From: Streptomyces sp. MspMP-M5
GTDB taxonomy: Bacteria; Actinomycetota; Actinomycetes; Streptomycetales; Streptomycetaceae
NCBI RefSeq assembly: GCF_000373585.1
Contig: NZ_KB891918.1
Coordinates: 30,124 to 94,123 of the forward strand
DNA length: 64,000 nt
Direction of reading: 5' to 3'
The position numbers and the translations under genes are program-made. Within the stretch, counting starts at the first letter, position 1; every line of letters starts with the position of its first letter. This document shows, piece by piece, positions 1 to 9,013 of the stretch. The notes beneath the pieces are model-generated. The model saw only the letters and a program-made list of their open reading frames with translations, was not told where the DNA came from and searched no databases.

Positions 1-299
1 GTGGGCGTCGGGGTGGGCGTGGGCTTGGTGCAGGGGATGTGCCAGCCGGGCGGCACGGGGAAGTCGGTGGGCAGGTGGACGGGGGGCGCGGTGCCGGCAT
101 AGGCGCAGTTGTCGCCGGCCGGCCGCGGGAGCGCTCCGGTGCGGGCGGCGGCCGACGGGGGCGTGAGCAGGGCCAGGGCGGCCGCGAGCGTCGATGCCGC
201 GGCCAGCGCCAGCGCCGCGGCGCGGACCAGGGTGGTGAACGGGGGCCGGGCCGGGCGTGGGGCCGGGTCCGTTCTGTCGGATTCGTTTATCTCGCGCAC
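1..299 (-). CDS. Secreted or membrane-anchored protein, truncated by the window edge
   Basis: This reading frame runs off the left edge, so only about 99 N-terminal residues are visible. A GTG at 299 would begin with a short charged stretch followed by a hydrophobic, alanine-rich segment (about residues 22-48) that looks like a signal peptide or membrane anchor. After it come a single cysteine in DNCAYAG, a second in IPCTKP, and a Pro-Thr repeat at the cut end. No family is recognised. The ribosome binding site in front of GTG 299 is weak and the frame stays open further upstream, so the start is uncertain. Confidence 0.42.
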   Translation of the reverse strand, partial: MREINESDRTDPAPRPARPPFTTLVRAAALALAAASTLAAALALLTPPSAAARTGALPRPAGDNCAYAGTAPPVHLPTDFPVPPGWHIPCTKPTPTPTP

Positions 300-555
300 G
301 GCGGGAAGCTTGCGCAGCGCCCGGGCCGCGCAGCCCCTGTTCGACGGCGATTCGCCCGAACGGGGGAAGTGCGCGACCGGGCGTCCGGGTGGCGTCCGGA
401 CGCCCGTTGCGCCCGGGGCACAGTCGAGCGTCAACCTGCCGACGCCGTACGGGACTTCCCTGACCAGGACGATTACCGGCCCGCCCGGTGACCTGGGGCA
501 CAATTCCCGTTGAGAGACGAGAAGTTGAGACAAGCGGCGGCGGGGCGGTACGGAC

Positions 556-1857
556 GTGTCGGTGGATTCGGCGAGCACAGTGGCCGGAAGGAGCGAGCCG
601 AGGGGTGGCGGGGCGCCCGGTGACGGCGGCGCGTGCCGCTGCGGACGGTGTCCGCACGGGGCCCGTGAGGGGCACCGGCAGGCGCTCGCGGCGTTCGTGG
701 CGCTCCGTGAGGAGTTCGCCGCCGGGCGCGGGGTGCCGGCCGGACTGGCGCACTCCGCCGGCGCCGCCCGGCAGTGGGTGTCGGACGAACTGACGCTGTC
801 CGCACGGCTGCTGGCCGAGCGCGGCGCCGCCGAGGGCGCCTCCTGGCCGGCGGCCGTCCGCCGGCACACGGTGGTGGCGGTGTGGGCCGCGGTGCTGGCG
901 CTGCTGCTGGGGCAGGCGCTGACCGCCGTCGGGTCCGGCTGGACGGCCGGCCGCACGGCCACGCTGACCGCGGCCGCCGTCTTCGCCCTCGGGGTGACGG
1001 CGGCGGCCTGGCTCCATCGCGAACAGGGCGGTGCCTTGGCCCCGTTGATCGGCGAGGACCGCCGGCTGTCCACCTCCCGCGCGATCGCCGCGGCCTGGGT
1101 GGCGGCGGTGCTCTACGCCGTGCTGACGCTCGCCGTCCATCTGGCGGTGGTGCCCGGCCCGGACGCCCGGCAGCGGCTGCTCTCCGGCCTCGGACTGCTC
1201 GCGTCGGGCGGGCTGCTGGCCATACTGGCCATCGGCTGCGCGGTGGCGGTGCTGGCCTATGGGATGACGGCCGGACGGGTCCGCTCCGGGCGGGTGCAGA
1301 AGATCCCGGCGGACCGCCCCCGGGCCGCCGACCTGCTGGCGGACGACGCGGGCCGCGGCAGCTTCACCGACGCCCAGTATGTGCTGGTGAACGCCGCGGT
1401 GCTGGCGTTCGCACTGGTCCGGCTGGCCGCCGACCCGGCCCGACTGCCCGCGCTCCCCTGGGTGCTGGTCGTCCTGGCGGCGCTCTCCGGGGTGACGTAT
1501 CTGGCGGGCAAGGCCGTCACCGGGGGCCGGCCGGTGATCCTCTCCGTCGTCCGCTCACGGGAGTTGGGTGATCTCGCCGCGCCGATCCGCACCGGTGACG
1601 ACATCGAGATCCGCGGCGCCGGCTTCGTCCCGCCCGGTGCGGGCACCCCGGACGGGCTGGCCCGTACGGTCGTCCGGATCGGCGGGGTGCATGTGCCCGT
1701 GCCGCTCGTGCCGGTGCCCGGAGGGTTCGCCAACCCGACGGACGGGGTGCTGACCGTGCCGGTGCCGGTCGATGTGGAGCCTGGGCCCGTGGACGTCCGG
1801 GTGATCACGGCGGCCGGGGCGGAGACGCGGGCCTACCGCATCGAGGTCCAGGACTGA
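556..1857 (+). CDS. Polytopic membrane protein with a C-terminal beta-sandwich-like domain
   Basis: The protein has 433 residues. The first 100 or so are soluble and helical. They are followed by hydrophobic segments at about residues 112-135, 140-155, 178-200 and 210-235, a charged loop, and two more around 275-320. The last 100 residues (from GDLAAPIRTGDDIEIRG) resemble an IPT/TIG-type beta sandwich: they include an IEIRGAGF strand, a DGLARTVVRIGG strand and a closing DVRVITAAG strand. No enzyme motif was seen. The GTG at 556 was chosen because no closer start has a better Shine-Dalgarno sequence. The gene stands alone between a minus-strand gene and doxX. Its function is unknown. Confidence 0.7.
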   Translation: MSVDSASTVAGRSEPRGGGAPGDGGACRCGRCPHGAREGHRQALAAFVALREEFAAGRGVPAGLAHSAGAARQWVSDELTLSARLLAERGAAEGASWPAAVRRHTVVAVWAAVLALLLGQALTAVGSGWTAGRTATLTAAAVFALGVTAAAWLHREQGGALAPLIGEDRRLSTSRAIAAAWVAAVLYAVLTLAVHLAVVPGPDARQRLLSGLGLLASGGLLAILAIGCAVAVLAYGMTAGRVRSGRVQKIPADRPRAADLLADDAGRGSFTDAQYVLVNAAVLAFALVRLAADPARLPALPWVLVVLAALSGVTYLAGKAVTGGRPVILSVVRSRELGDLAAPIRTGDDIEIRGAGFVPPGAGTPDGLARTVVRIGGVHVPVPLVPVPGGFANPTDGVLTVPVPVDVEPGPVDVRVITAAGAETRAYRIEVQD

Positions 1858-2054
1858 CGCGGCCGGACGGCGACGACCGCGCGCGGTCCGCGCGGGGCGG
1901 GCGCCGGGGGTCCCCGCGGCCGCCGCAACGGCGCGCGGCCGCCCCGCGGGTGGCGCGGGAGGGAATCCCGCGCGTCCATGCGTACGCATCTCGCCAAGCC
2001 GTGCGGGCACCGGCACAATCGTCTGCCCCCGGTGGCAACGGAGAGGCGGACGTC

Positions 2055-2588
2055 ATGGCTCACGCACACCGCACGAATCCCGTCGATGTCGGGGAGGCCC
2101 GGGCCGGCGGACTCCGCGGCGGGCCGGGGCGGCTGGCACTGCTTCCGCTGCGGATCTTCCTGGGCGCCACCTTCCTCTACGCGGGACTCCAGAAACTGAC
2201 CGACCCGGCGTTCCTGGCCGCCGACGGGAGGGGATCGCTCGGCGCGCTGCTGGGGCAGGTGCACGGCAGCGCCGCGCTGCCACAGCTGGTGGAGCTGGCG
2301 CAGCGCAGCCCGGTGGCCTTCGGCTATGCGATCGTCGGCGGCGAGCTGCTGGTCGGCATCGGGACGCTGCTGGGGCTGCTGGGGCGGCTGGCGGCCCTCG
2401 GCGGCGCGCTGATCTCGCTGACGCTGTGGCTCACCGTGAGCTGGCCCGCCACCCCCTACTACTACGGCAACGACCTCGCCTACCTGATGGCCTGGACGCC
2501 GCTGGTGCTGGCCGGTGCGCCGGCCTTCTCGCTGGACGCGGCACTGGCCAACCGCCGCCGGCGGCACGGCACCCGGCTCTACGGCTGA
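2055..2588 (+). CDS. DoxX family membrane protein
   Basis: This 177-residue protein has four hydrophobic helices and the DoxX-type opening LPLRIFLGATFLYAGLQKLTDPAF, where an arginine sits at the start of helix 1 and a conserved GLQK follows it. DoxX proteins are small integral membrane proteins. Some take part in thiol or redox homeostasis at the membrane, but the role here cannot be told from sequence. ATG 2055 was chosen because GGAGAGG lies about 8 bases upstream; the frame is open further upstream but without a comparable ribosome binding site. The next gene is convergent. Confidence 0.85.
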   Translation: MAHAHRTNPVDVGEARAGGLRGGPGRLALLPLRIFLGATFLYAGLQKLTDPAFLAADGRGSLGALLGQVHGSAALPQLVELAQRSPVAFGYAIVGGELLVGIGTLLGLLGRLAALGGALISLTLWLTVSWPATPYYYGNDLAYLMAWTPLVLAGAPAFSLDAALANRRRRHGTRLYG

Positions 2589-2635
2589 CCGGGGCGAGCC
2601 CCGCGCGTACGGCCGCCGGGCGGGCGGGGCGGCGG

Positions 2636-2860
2636 TCATGACGGCTGCCGGGGCGGGGCGTCCCGCTGGTGGTGGCGACGGACGGTGGCCCACACGGCCG
2701 TGGTGATCCCGGCGAGCAGCAGACCGGCGGGGAGGGCGAAGAACAGCCAGGGGCCGGGGGCGTGCCAGCGGCCGAGGGCGTCGAGGCCGTAGCCGACACC
2801 GACGACGAGGGTGGCGATACCGGCGATGAGCCGGCCGGGCTCGAAGGGATGGCGCTTCAC
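2636..2860 (-). CDS. Small two-helix membrane protein downstream of pspC
   Basis: This 74-residue protein has two hydrophobic helices: one around LIAGIATLVVGVGYGLDAL and one around PWLFFALPAGLLLAGITTA. A basic, histidine-containing tail follows. Its GTG start overlaps the stop codon of the PspC-domain gene (GTGA), so the two are translationally coupled and very likely act together at the membrane. No family is recognised with certainty; small proteins like this often accompany PspC-type stress proteins in actinobacteria. Confidence 0.75.
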   Translation of the reverse strand: MKRHPFEPGRLIAGIATLVVGVGYGLDALGRWHAPGPWLFFALPAGLLLAGITTAVWATVRRHHQRDAPPRQPS

Positions 2861-4296
2861 TGGGGGGCTCCCTGCGGAGTCGTGGCCGGGGACGGGGAGG
2901 GGGTGGACGGCGGGGCCGCCCTGGCGCGCTCGACGGCGAGCTGACCGGCGCCGACCCTGAGGTCGAGCTCCACCGCACCGCGCGGCTGCTCGCCCTGCTT
3001 GAGGCCCTCGGCGGGCAGGGTGACCAGCCGCTCGCGGTGGCCGGCGACGATCTCCACGTCGTTGGCCGCGTCGCCCGGCAACTGGATGTCGCCGACGCCC
3101 AGCCGGAGGCGGAGGGTCGCGGTGGCACCCGGCGGCAGCGTCACCACGAGCCGGCCGGCGCCGATTTCCGCGCTGCTGCGGACCGTCGTGCCGGGCTTCA
3201 GGGGGAGTCGGCCGAGATCGAGCCGGCCCTCGCCGGAGCCGACCGCGTAGTGCGGCTGGACGGCGGCGACGGTGGTCGGGGTCCAGGTGCGGTGCTGCCA
3301 GTTGGCGGTGAGGTTGGCGGGTAGTGCCGTCGCGCCGGCCAGCAGCGCGGCCGTCAGTACCGCCATGAAGACCGTGCCGCCACCGGTGCGGCCCAGCCAG
3401 GCGCTCAGCACCAGGCCCAGCCCGAAGACGACCAGCGCGGCGGCCAGGCCCGCCTGGAGGGACGGGGAGAGCGCGGCGTGCCGGGAGACGGCGAGGGCGG
3501 TGCCGGCGCCCGCCACGGCGGCCAGCAGGAACGTGCGGCCGCCGATCCCCCGGCCGGCGGCGGGAGCGGGCCGGGGCGGGGCGGCGGCGGTGCGCGGCGC
3601 GGCCGCGGGGCCGGGCCCCGGGGACCAACTGCCGCGCGGGCAGGGGCCGTCGGTGACCCCGTGGGCTTGGGCCGCGTCGTAGGTGATCTCCAGCCGGGCG
3701 TCCTCCGGGCCCCAGAGATAGCCCTGGCGCCGCAGTGGCTCGGTGCGCGGATCGCGCCACCAGGAGGGGCTGTTGGGCGCCGGGGGCGCGGTGGCCTCCG
3801 GCGGGGCGTCGGCGACCGTCTGGGCCGTGGCGGCGTCCACCGAGCCGGGACCCTCGGTCTGCGCGCGGCGGCGCCGGCGCGACCAGTAGGCGGCGCCGGC
3901 CACGGCCAGCATCACCATGATCGCGAAGGTCAGCATGCTGCCCTTGCCGAGCGTGGTGAGGAACAGCGCGCAGCCGGCCAGCGCGCACAGTAGGGCCGTC
4001 AGCGCCGAGCCGTCGACGCGGCCGGAGAGCAGCCGGCGGGCTTCGTTCTCCTCCTCGCCGTCGAGGGGGACGAGCAGCCAGGCGAAGCCGTAGAAGATCA
4101 GGCCGAGGCCGCCGATGGACAGCACGGCGAGCACGACCCGGAAGATCACCGGATCGATGTCCCACTGCCGGCCCAGGCCGCCGCACACGCCCGCGACGAC
4201 CTTGTGCCGCCGGCTGCGGCGCAGCGGGGCGGGCGGCGGGGCAGGGGCCGCGGGGCCGGAGGACGCCGGCTCGGCGGCGGTGGGTGCATCGTTCAT
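2857..4296 (-). CDS. PspC domain membrane protein
   Basis: This 479-residue protein begins with a Pro/Ala-rich tail. A PspC domain follows at about residues 28-85 (LRRSRRHKVVAGVCGG, then WDIDPVIFRVVLAVLSIGGLGLIFYGFAWLLVPLD). More hydrophobic helices lie near residues 95-145 and 245-325, and the C-terminal region of about 130 residues (from YAVGSGEGRLDLGRL) looks like the beta-strand adhesin-like domain often fused to PspC in actinobacteria. PspC proteins sense or buffer envelope stress. The promoter region carries a phased array of CCCTGA motifs that recurs at the kinase gene at 6637, so both probably belong to one regulon. This resembles the EsrISR type of arrangement known from corynebacteria, where a PspC-like protein acts with a two-component pair. 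That parallel is by domain content only. Confidence 0.85.
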   Translation of the reverse strand: MNDAPTAAEPASSGPAAPAPPPAPLRRSRRHKVVAGVCGGLGRQWDIDPVIFRVVLAVLSIGGLGLIFYGFAWLLVPLDGEEENEARRLLSGRVDGSALTALLCALAGCALFLTTLGKGSMLTFAIMVMLAVAGAAYWSRRRRRAQTEGPGSVDAATAQTVADAPPEATAPPAPNSPSWWRDPRTEPLRRQGYLWGPEDARLEITYDAAQAHGVTDGPCPRGSWSPGPGPAAAPRTAAAPPRPAPAAGRGIGGRTFLLAAVAGAGTALAVSRHAALSPSLQAGLAAALVVFGLGLVLSAWLGRTGGGTVFMAVLTAALLAGATALPANLTANWQHRTWTPTTVAAVQPHYAVGSGEGRLDLGRLPLKPGTTVRSSAEIGAGRLVVTLPPGATATLRLRLGVGDIQLPGDAANDVEIVAGHRERLVTLPAEGLKQGEQPRGAVELDLRVGAGQLAVERARAAPPSTPSPSPATTPQGAPQ

Positions 4297-4679
4297 GGAG
4301 CCATGGTGACAAGCGCGGCGGCGATCGCGGTATCGGTGAAAACCCTGGCCGATCCCTGATATCCCCCGAGGCGACCCTGAGGTGTCCCTGATGCCTCCCC
4401 TGGGAGCGTGGCCGGGTCGCCGTGACGGCCGCGGGCGTCACGATCGGGCGTCAGGACCGGTGTCACGGCCCCGTGCGGGGGCTGTCGCCGCGGCGGGAGG
4501 CGGCGGCGCCGGACGGAGGCGGCGGCGGTAACATTTCCCGCGCAGGGGCCGCGCATGCCCCGCGGGCCGTGGCTCGCACAGGAAAAAGACACGTCGCGGC
4601 GGTGGCCGGAGGTCTGTTCCGGCCTGCCGAAGACTATCGTTGCGCCCTGAATACGTACGGGTTTCCGGAGGGGCGTGCG
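4297..4679. other. 383-bp divergent intergenic region between the pspC gene and the Ser/Thr kinase gene
   Basis: The left half holds a phased operator array (4343-4403) next to the pspC start. The right half contains a possible -10 element TATCGT at 4635-4640 and the strong ribosome binding site of the kinase at about 4667-4673. No convincing small gene is present. Confidence 0.6.
4343..4403 (-). promoter_or_regulatory. Phased CCCTGA operator array in front of the pspC gene
   Basis: CCCTGA or a one-base variant occurs at 4343 (CCCTGG), 4354, 4364 (CCCCGA), 4375, 4386 and 4398 (CCCTGG). The steps of 10 to 12 bases place every copy on the same face of the helix. Read on the minus strand these are TCAGGG repeats, and the stretch TCAGGGAC-N3-TCAGGGTCG recurs almost exactly at 6574-6593 before the histidine kinase gene. 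The likely reader is the LuxR-type regulator at 7965-8798. Confidence 0.65.
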
Positions 4680-6545
4680 GTGGCGGAAGCGGCGTCGGTG
4701 GATGAGGGGCGACTGGTCGCCGGGCGATACCGCCTGGTCGAGCGGATAGGCCAGGGCGGGATGGGTACCGTCTGGCGGGCCCGGGACGAGCTTCTCGGGC
4801 GCCAGGTGGCGGTCAAGCGCCTGCATGTCTCACCCCAGTTGGACGCGGACGAACTCGCCACCCGCCACGCCCGCACCACCCGGGAGGCGCAGGCCGCCGC
4901 GCGGATCAACCACCCCAATGTCGTCGGCGTGCACGACGTCGTGGACGACGAGGGGTCGCCGTGCATCGTCATGGAGTACGTCCCCTCCTCGACGCTCGGC
5001 GACGCCATCAAGGAGGCGGCCGGGTCCGGCACTTACCTCACGCCCCGGGAGGCCGCCCGGATCGGCCGCGGCATGATCGCCGCGCTGCGTGCCGCGCACT
5101 CCGCCGGTGTGCTGCACCGCGACGTCAAACCGGGCAACGTCCTCCTCGGCAAGGACGGCCGGGTGGTCCTCACCGACTTCGGGATCGCCGTCGCCACCGG
5201 CACCTCCACCCTCACCAAGACCGGCGAACTGGTCGGCTCCATCGACTACCTGGCGCCCGAGCGGGTCAAGGGCTCGACGCCGGGCCCCGCTTCGGACCTG
5301 TGGGCGCTGGGCGCGACGCTCTACCAGGCGGTCGAGGGGAAGCCTCCGTTCCGCAAGAACACCGCGGTGGAGACGGCGTACGCGATCGCCGTCGACCCGC
5401 TGGAGGCGCCGCGCAACGCCGGCCAGCTCGGTGCGCTGATCGAGGCCCTGCTCGCCAAGGAGCCGGGCGACCGGCCCACCGCCGAGGTCGTCGAGCAGGC
5501 GCTGCGGGCCGCCGAGGCCGAGGCGGACACCGCGCTGATGGGCTGGCCCACGCTGGCGTTGGGCACGGTGGGCCGCGGCCGGACCGCGGCGGGCAAGCCG
5601 TCCGAGGCCCCCACGCACCCCGTGACGCACACCTCCGCCACCTCCGCCCCGGTGGCCGCCGAGAGCGGCACCGGCACCGGGACCGGGACCGGGACCGGAG
5701 AACGCAAGGACACCGGCGCGCCCGTGGGAAGCACCACCGGTACCGCCACCACCACGGGCACGGCCGCCGTCGCCGCCCCCGGCGCGCACCACCCCGCCGG
5801 GGCCGCGGATGCCGAGGCCACCGGCCCGGTGTCCCTGGCGGCCGGCAGGACCACCGGGCCGATCGCCGGCGCCCGCACGGACGTGGTGACGGCCGGCCCG
5901 CCCCCGCGCAAGCGCCGCGGCCGGGTCGTGGCCTGGGCCGTCGCCGGCGTCCTGATCGCGGGGGGCGGCGGGGGCGCCGCCTGGTATCTGAACCATCGCG
6001 ACGACGGTTCCGCATCCGGCAACGACGCCGGCAAGAGCCCCCCGGTCCTGCCCAGCGCGCCCCACACCAGCGCCAGCCCGCCGCCGCCCACTCCCAAGGG
6101 CTACCGCCGGGCCACGGAGCAGAGCGTCGCGGCATCCTTCCCGGTGCCGTCCAGCTGGCGGCGGGAAGTCCAGGACGGCGGCCGGCAGATCGTCTACACC
6201 TCGGACACCGGTCTGGCACAACTCACGGTCAGCGGCCTGGACTTCTCCTCGGCCGACCAGGTCGAGCACTTCAAGAGCGTCGAATCCGACGTCAAGGCCC
6301 GGTACCCCCGCTACCAGCGGCTCCGCCTTCAGGACACCGTCTTCCAGGGCGACCCGGCCGCCATCTGGGAGTTCACCTTCCAGGGCCGGGCCCGCGAGTT
6401 CCGCGGCATCGACCTCGGCTTCGGCCGCGAGGGCGGCAAGGAATACGCCGTCTACGTCTCCGCGCCGTCCGCGGACTGGTCCAGGTACGAGGCGGTCTTC
6501 TCGAACGTGAAAGACGGGTTCCGGAAAACCACGCCGACGGGCTGA
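4680..6545 (+). CDS. Membrane-anchored serine/threonine protein kinase
   Basis: This 621-residue kinase has a complete Hanks-type domain at about residues 17-275: glycine loop GQGGMGTVW, Lys46 in VAVKRL, Glu69 in helix C, catalytic HRD with Asp148, DFG with Asp166, then APE. A low-complexity Thr/Gly/Ala linker (residues about 300-410) leads to one transmembrane helix near 415-437 and an extracellular domain of about 160 residues. There are no PASTA repeats; the extracellular domain instead resembles the C-terminus of the protein at 47998-48897. GTG 4680 was chosen for the GGAGGGG site just upstream and because the kinase fold starts directly after it. The gene lies between pspC and the histidine kinase, which suggests an envelope-related signal, but its substrates are unknown. 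Confidence 0.92.
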   Translation: MAEAASVDEGRLVAGRYRLVERIGQGGMGTVWRARDELLGRQVAVKRLHVSPQLDADELATRHARTTREAQAAARINHPNVVGVHDVVDDEGSPCIVMEYVPSSTLGDAIKEAAGSGTYLTPREAARIGRGMIAALRAAHSAGVLHRDVKPGNVLLGKDGRVVLTDFGIAVATGTSTLTKTGELVGSIDYLAPERVKGSTPGPASDLWALGATLYQAVEGKPPFRKNTAVETAYAIAVDPLEAPRNAGQLGALIEALLAKEPGDRPTAEVVEQALRAAEAEADTALMGWPTLALGTVGRGRTAAGKPSEAPTHPVTHTSATSAPVAAESGTGTGTGTGTGERKDTGAPVGSTTGTATTTGTAAVAAPGAHHPAGAADAEATGPVSLAAGRTTGPIAGARTDVVTAGPPPRKRRGRVVAWAVAGVLIAGGGGGAAWYLNHRDDGSASGNDAGKSPPVLPSAPHTSASPPPPTPKGYRRATEQSVAASFPVPSSWRREVQDGGRQIVYTSDTGLAQLTVSGLDFSSADQVEHFKSVESDVKARYPRYQRLRLQDTVFQGDPAAIWEFTFQGRAREFRGIDLGFGREGGKEYAVYVSAPSADWSRYEAVFSNVKDGFRKTTPTG

Positions 6546-6573
6546 GCGGCCCGCAGAAGAACCCCGAGCCGGC

Positions 6574-6600
6574 TCAGGGACGGTTCAGGGTCGACCCTGA
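6574..6600 (+). promoter_or_regulatory. Operator with TCAGGG repeats and a 16-bp perfect palindrome
   Basis: TCAGGG occurs at 6574 and again 11 bases later at 6585. The second copy is the left arm of the perfect palindrome TCAGGGTCGACCCTGA at 6585-6600. The site ends 36 bases before the kinase start codon, so it would cover the -35 region, as expected for an activator. It matches the array in front of the pspC gene. Confidence 0.68.
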
Positions 6601-6636
6601 TGTCCCGGGCCCGGTCGGCGTGTGACGATCTGAGGC

Positions 6637-7968
6637 ATGACCACAGCGCCCCCCCGCGCCGAGACGATCTACGCCCCGGCGCCGGACCCCGACGACCCGC
6701 CCGTGCGCAAGCTCTACCGCAGCGCCGAGGGGCGGCTGCTCGGCGGCGTGGCACGCGGTCTCGCCGGTCACCTCGGCCTCCCGGTCTCCTGGGTGCGGAT
6801 CGTCTTCGTCGCGCTCTTCATGGCCGACGGCATGGGCGCCCTGCTCTACGCCGCCTTCTGGTTCTTCGTGCCGCTGGGCGTCGGCGGCGTCGAGACCCGG
6901 CCGCCCGCACCCGGGGAGGACCGGCGGCGCCTGCTCGGCCGCAGGCCCGACAAGGGGCAGGTCCTGGCGCTGATCGCGCTCCTGTCGGGGGCGGCGATCG
7001 TGGCGTCCAAGTTCCAGCCGGGCCGGGCCAACGTCTATCTCTGGCCGGTGCTGCTGATCGGCGCCGGCGTCGCCCTGGTCTGGCGCCAGGCGGACAACTC
7101 CCGCCGCGCCCAGTGGCTGGAGCTGGGGCGCCGCAAGGGCGTGCTGCCGATGGTGCGCGGTGCGGCCGGCGTGCTCCTGGTCGGCGCCGGCGTCACCGGC
7201 ATCGTCTTCCTCCAGGGCTCCGTGCAGAACCTCGGCTCGGTGCTCCAGGCCGCGCTCGCCGTCGTCGTCGGCATCGCCCTGCTCGCCGGCCCCTATCTCG
7301 TGCGGATAACCCAGGACCTCTCCGAGGAACGCCTGATGCGCATCCGCGCCCAGGAGCGCGCCGAGGTCGCCGCGCACGTCCACGACTCCGTCCTGCACAC
7401 CCTCACCCTGATCCAGCGCAACGCCGACGACCCCAGGGAAGTGGCCCGCCTGGCCCGCGCCCAGGAGCGCGAGCTGCGCGCCTGGCTCTACAAACCCGAG
7501 GGCCGCGGCAAGGACGAGGACGAGGAGCCGGCGACGCTGGCCGAGGCCGTGCGGGCGGCCGCCGCCGAGGTCGAGGACCACCACGGCGTCCCCATCGAGG
7601 TCGTGGTCGTCGGCGACTGCCCCCTGGACGAGGCGCTCGGGGCCCAGATGCAGGCCGCGCGCGAGGCGATGGTCAACGCCGCCAAGTACGGTGGCGAGGG
7701 CGGCGCCGTCCAGGTTTTCGCCGAGGTGGAGGGCCGTACGGTCTTCGTCTCGGTGCGCGACCACGGCCCCGGCTTCGACCTGGACGCGGTCCCCGCCGAC
7801 CGGATGGGGGTCCGGGAATCCATCATCGGCCGGATGGAGCGCAACGGCGGCACCGCCCGGCTGCGCGCCGCCCCCGACGGCGGCACCGTCGTCGAGCTGG
7901 AGATGGAGCGCACCGAGGACCGCGACCGCACCGAGCGCCGCACCGGCGGAGAGGGGGCGCCGGAATGA
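6637..7968 (+). CDS. PspC-domain sensor histidine kinase
   Basis: This 443-residue protein has an N-terminal PspC domain (residues about 22-88, with LLGGVARGLAGHLGL and LYAAFWFFVPLG). Four further hydrophobic helices follow up to residue about 225. Next is a HisKA_3 dimerisation helix with the phospho-accepting His249 in HDSVLHTL. The HATPase domain shows EAMVNAAKYGG, the DHGPGFD glycine loop and a final GGTVVELEM strand. It is a NarL-type kinase that would phosphorylate the regulator at 7965, with which it overlaps by four bases (ATGA). No ribosome binding site lies at a normal distance from ATG 6637, so the mRNA may be leaderless or nearly so. Confidence 0.93.
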   Translation: MTTAPPRAETIYAPAPDPDDPPVRKLYRSAEGRLLGGVARGLAGHLGLPVSWVRIVFVALFMADGMGALLYAAFWFFVPLGVGGVETRPPAPGEDRRRLLGRRPDKGQVLALIALLSGAAIVASKFQPGRANVYLWPVLLIGAGVALVWRQADNSRRAQWLELGRRKGVLPMVRGAAGVLLVGAGVTGIVFLQGSVQNLGSVLQAALAVVVGIALLAGPYLVRITQDLSEERLMRIRAQERAEVAAHVHDSVLHTLTLIQRNADDPREVARLARAQERELRAWLYKPEGRGKDEDEEPATLAEAVRAAAAEVEDHHGVPIEVVVVGDCPLDEALGAQMQAAREAMVNAAKYGGEGGAVQVFAEVEGRTVFVSVRDHGPGFDLDAVPADRMGVRESIIGRMERNGGTARLRAAPDGGTVVELEMERTEDRDRTERRTGGEGAPE

Positions 7969-8798
7969 GCGCGGCGGCACTCCCGGCCGCCCCGGAGGGA
8001 GACGGCGCCGGCCGCGGGCCCGCGGGAACGCCGCGGCCCGGGGCAGGGAATCATGACGGGGCAGACACCGAAGGACGGACGGACGAGATGAGCAGCGACG
8101 ACGCACAGCAGGGAGAGGCCGGCGGCGAGGACCAGAGCCGCACCGTACGGGTCGTGCTGGTCGACGACCACCGGATGTTCCGCACCGGCGTCCAGGCCGA
8201 GATCGGCCGGACCGAGCAGACCCGCGTCGAGGTGGTCGGCGAGGCCGCCGACGTCGACCAGGCGATCACGGTCATCACCGCCACCCGCCCCGAGGTCGTC
8301 CTCCTGGACGTGCACCTCCCCGGGGGCGGCGGCGTGGAGGTGCTGCGCCGCAGCGCCGCGATGATGGCCGACCCCGAGCGGCCGGTGCGGTTCCTGGCGC
8401 TCTCCGTCTCCGACGCGGCCGAGGACGTCATCGGGGTCATCCGCGGCGGCGCCCGCGGCTATGTCACCAAGACGATCACCGGCACCGATCTGGTCGACGC
8501 GATCTTCCGGGTGGCCGACGGCGACGCGGTCTTCTCGCCGCGGCTGGCCGGCTTCGTCCTGGACGCCTTCGCCTCGACGGACGCTCCGCCGGTGGACGAG
8601 GACATGGACCGCCTCACCCAGCGTGAGCGCGAGGTGCTCCGGCTGATCGCCCGCGGCTACGCCTACAAGGAGATCGCCAAGCAGCTGTTCATCTCCGTCA
8701 AGACGGTTGAGTCACATGTCTCGGCCGTTCTGCGCAAGCTCCAGCTCTCCAACCGCCATGAACTCACCCGCTGGGCGGCCGCTCGCCGACTGGTCTGA
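7965..8798 (+). CDS. LuxR/NarL-type response regulator
   Basis: The receiver domain has VLVDDHRMFR, the phospho-acceptor Asp115 in VVLLDVHLP, and a Lys in VTKTITG. A LuxR-type helix-turn-helix follows at about residues 217-275 (LTQREREVLRLIARG, KEIAKQLFISVKTVESHV). ATG 7965 overlaps the kinase stop codon and has GGAGAGGGGG seven bases upstream, so it is preferred. It gives 277 residues with an unusual 40-residue disordered N-terminal extension. An internal ATG at 8088 would give a more typical 236 residues but has a poor ribosome binding site. The protein probably binds the TCAGGG-type sites at the pspC promoter and at its own promoter. Confidence 0.92.
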   Translation: MSAAALPAAPEGDGAGRGPAGTPRPGAGNHDGADTEGRTDEMSSDDAQQGEAGGEDQSRTVRVVLVDDHRMFRTGVQAEIGRTEQTRVEVVGEAADVDQAITVITATRPEVVLLDVHLPGGGGVEVLRRSAAMMADPERPVRFLALSVSDAAEDVIGVIRGGARGYVTKTITGTDLVDAIFRVADGDAVFSPRLAGFVLDAFASTDAPPVDEDMDRLTQREREVLRLIARGYAYKEIAKQLFISVKTVESHVSAVLRKLQLSNRHELTRWAAARRLV

Positions 8799-9013
8799 CC
8801 TGCGGTTTCGCCGGGAAGGGGGCGCACGGGGGCGGACGATGGGGAGCCGCCCCCGCAGTGGAGGGCGCGAAGGGGGCGCGTAAAGAAGGCCCCAAGCCGG
8901 GCAACCAGGATCGCGTGGATCGCCATCTAAGGGCGCGGAGAGGCTCGCTGCCGAAGGCGGGGCCGGAACCACGCCCACGCCCCACGCGCATACGTCCTGG
9001 AGACGAGATCCCG

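Noticed and set aside
5669..5698. GGGACC microsatellite inside the Ser/Thr kinase gene
   Set aside because: It only encodes a Gly-Thr linker between the kinase domain and the membrane helix. Such linkers are common and no further meaning is visible.
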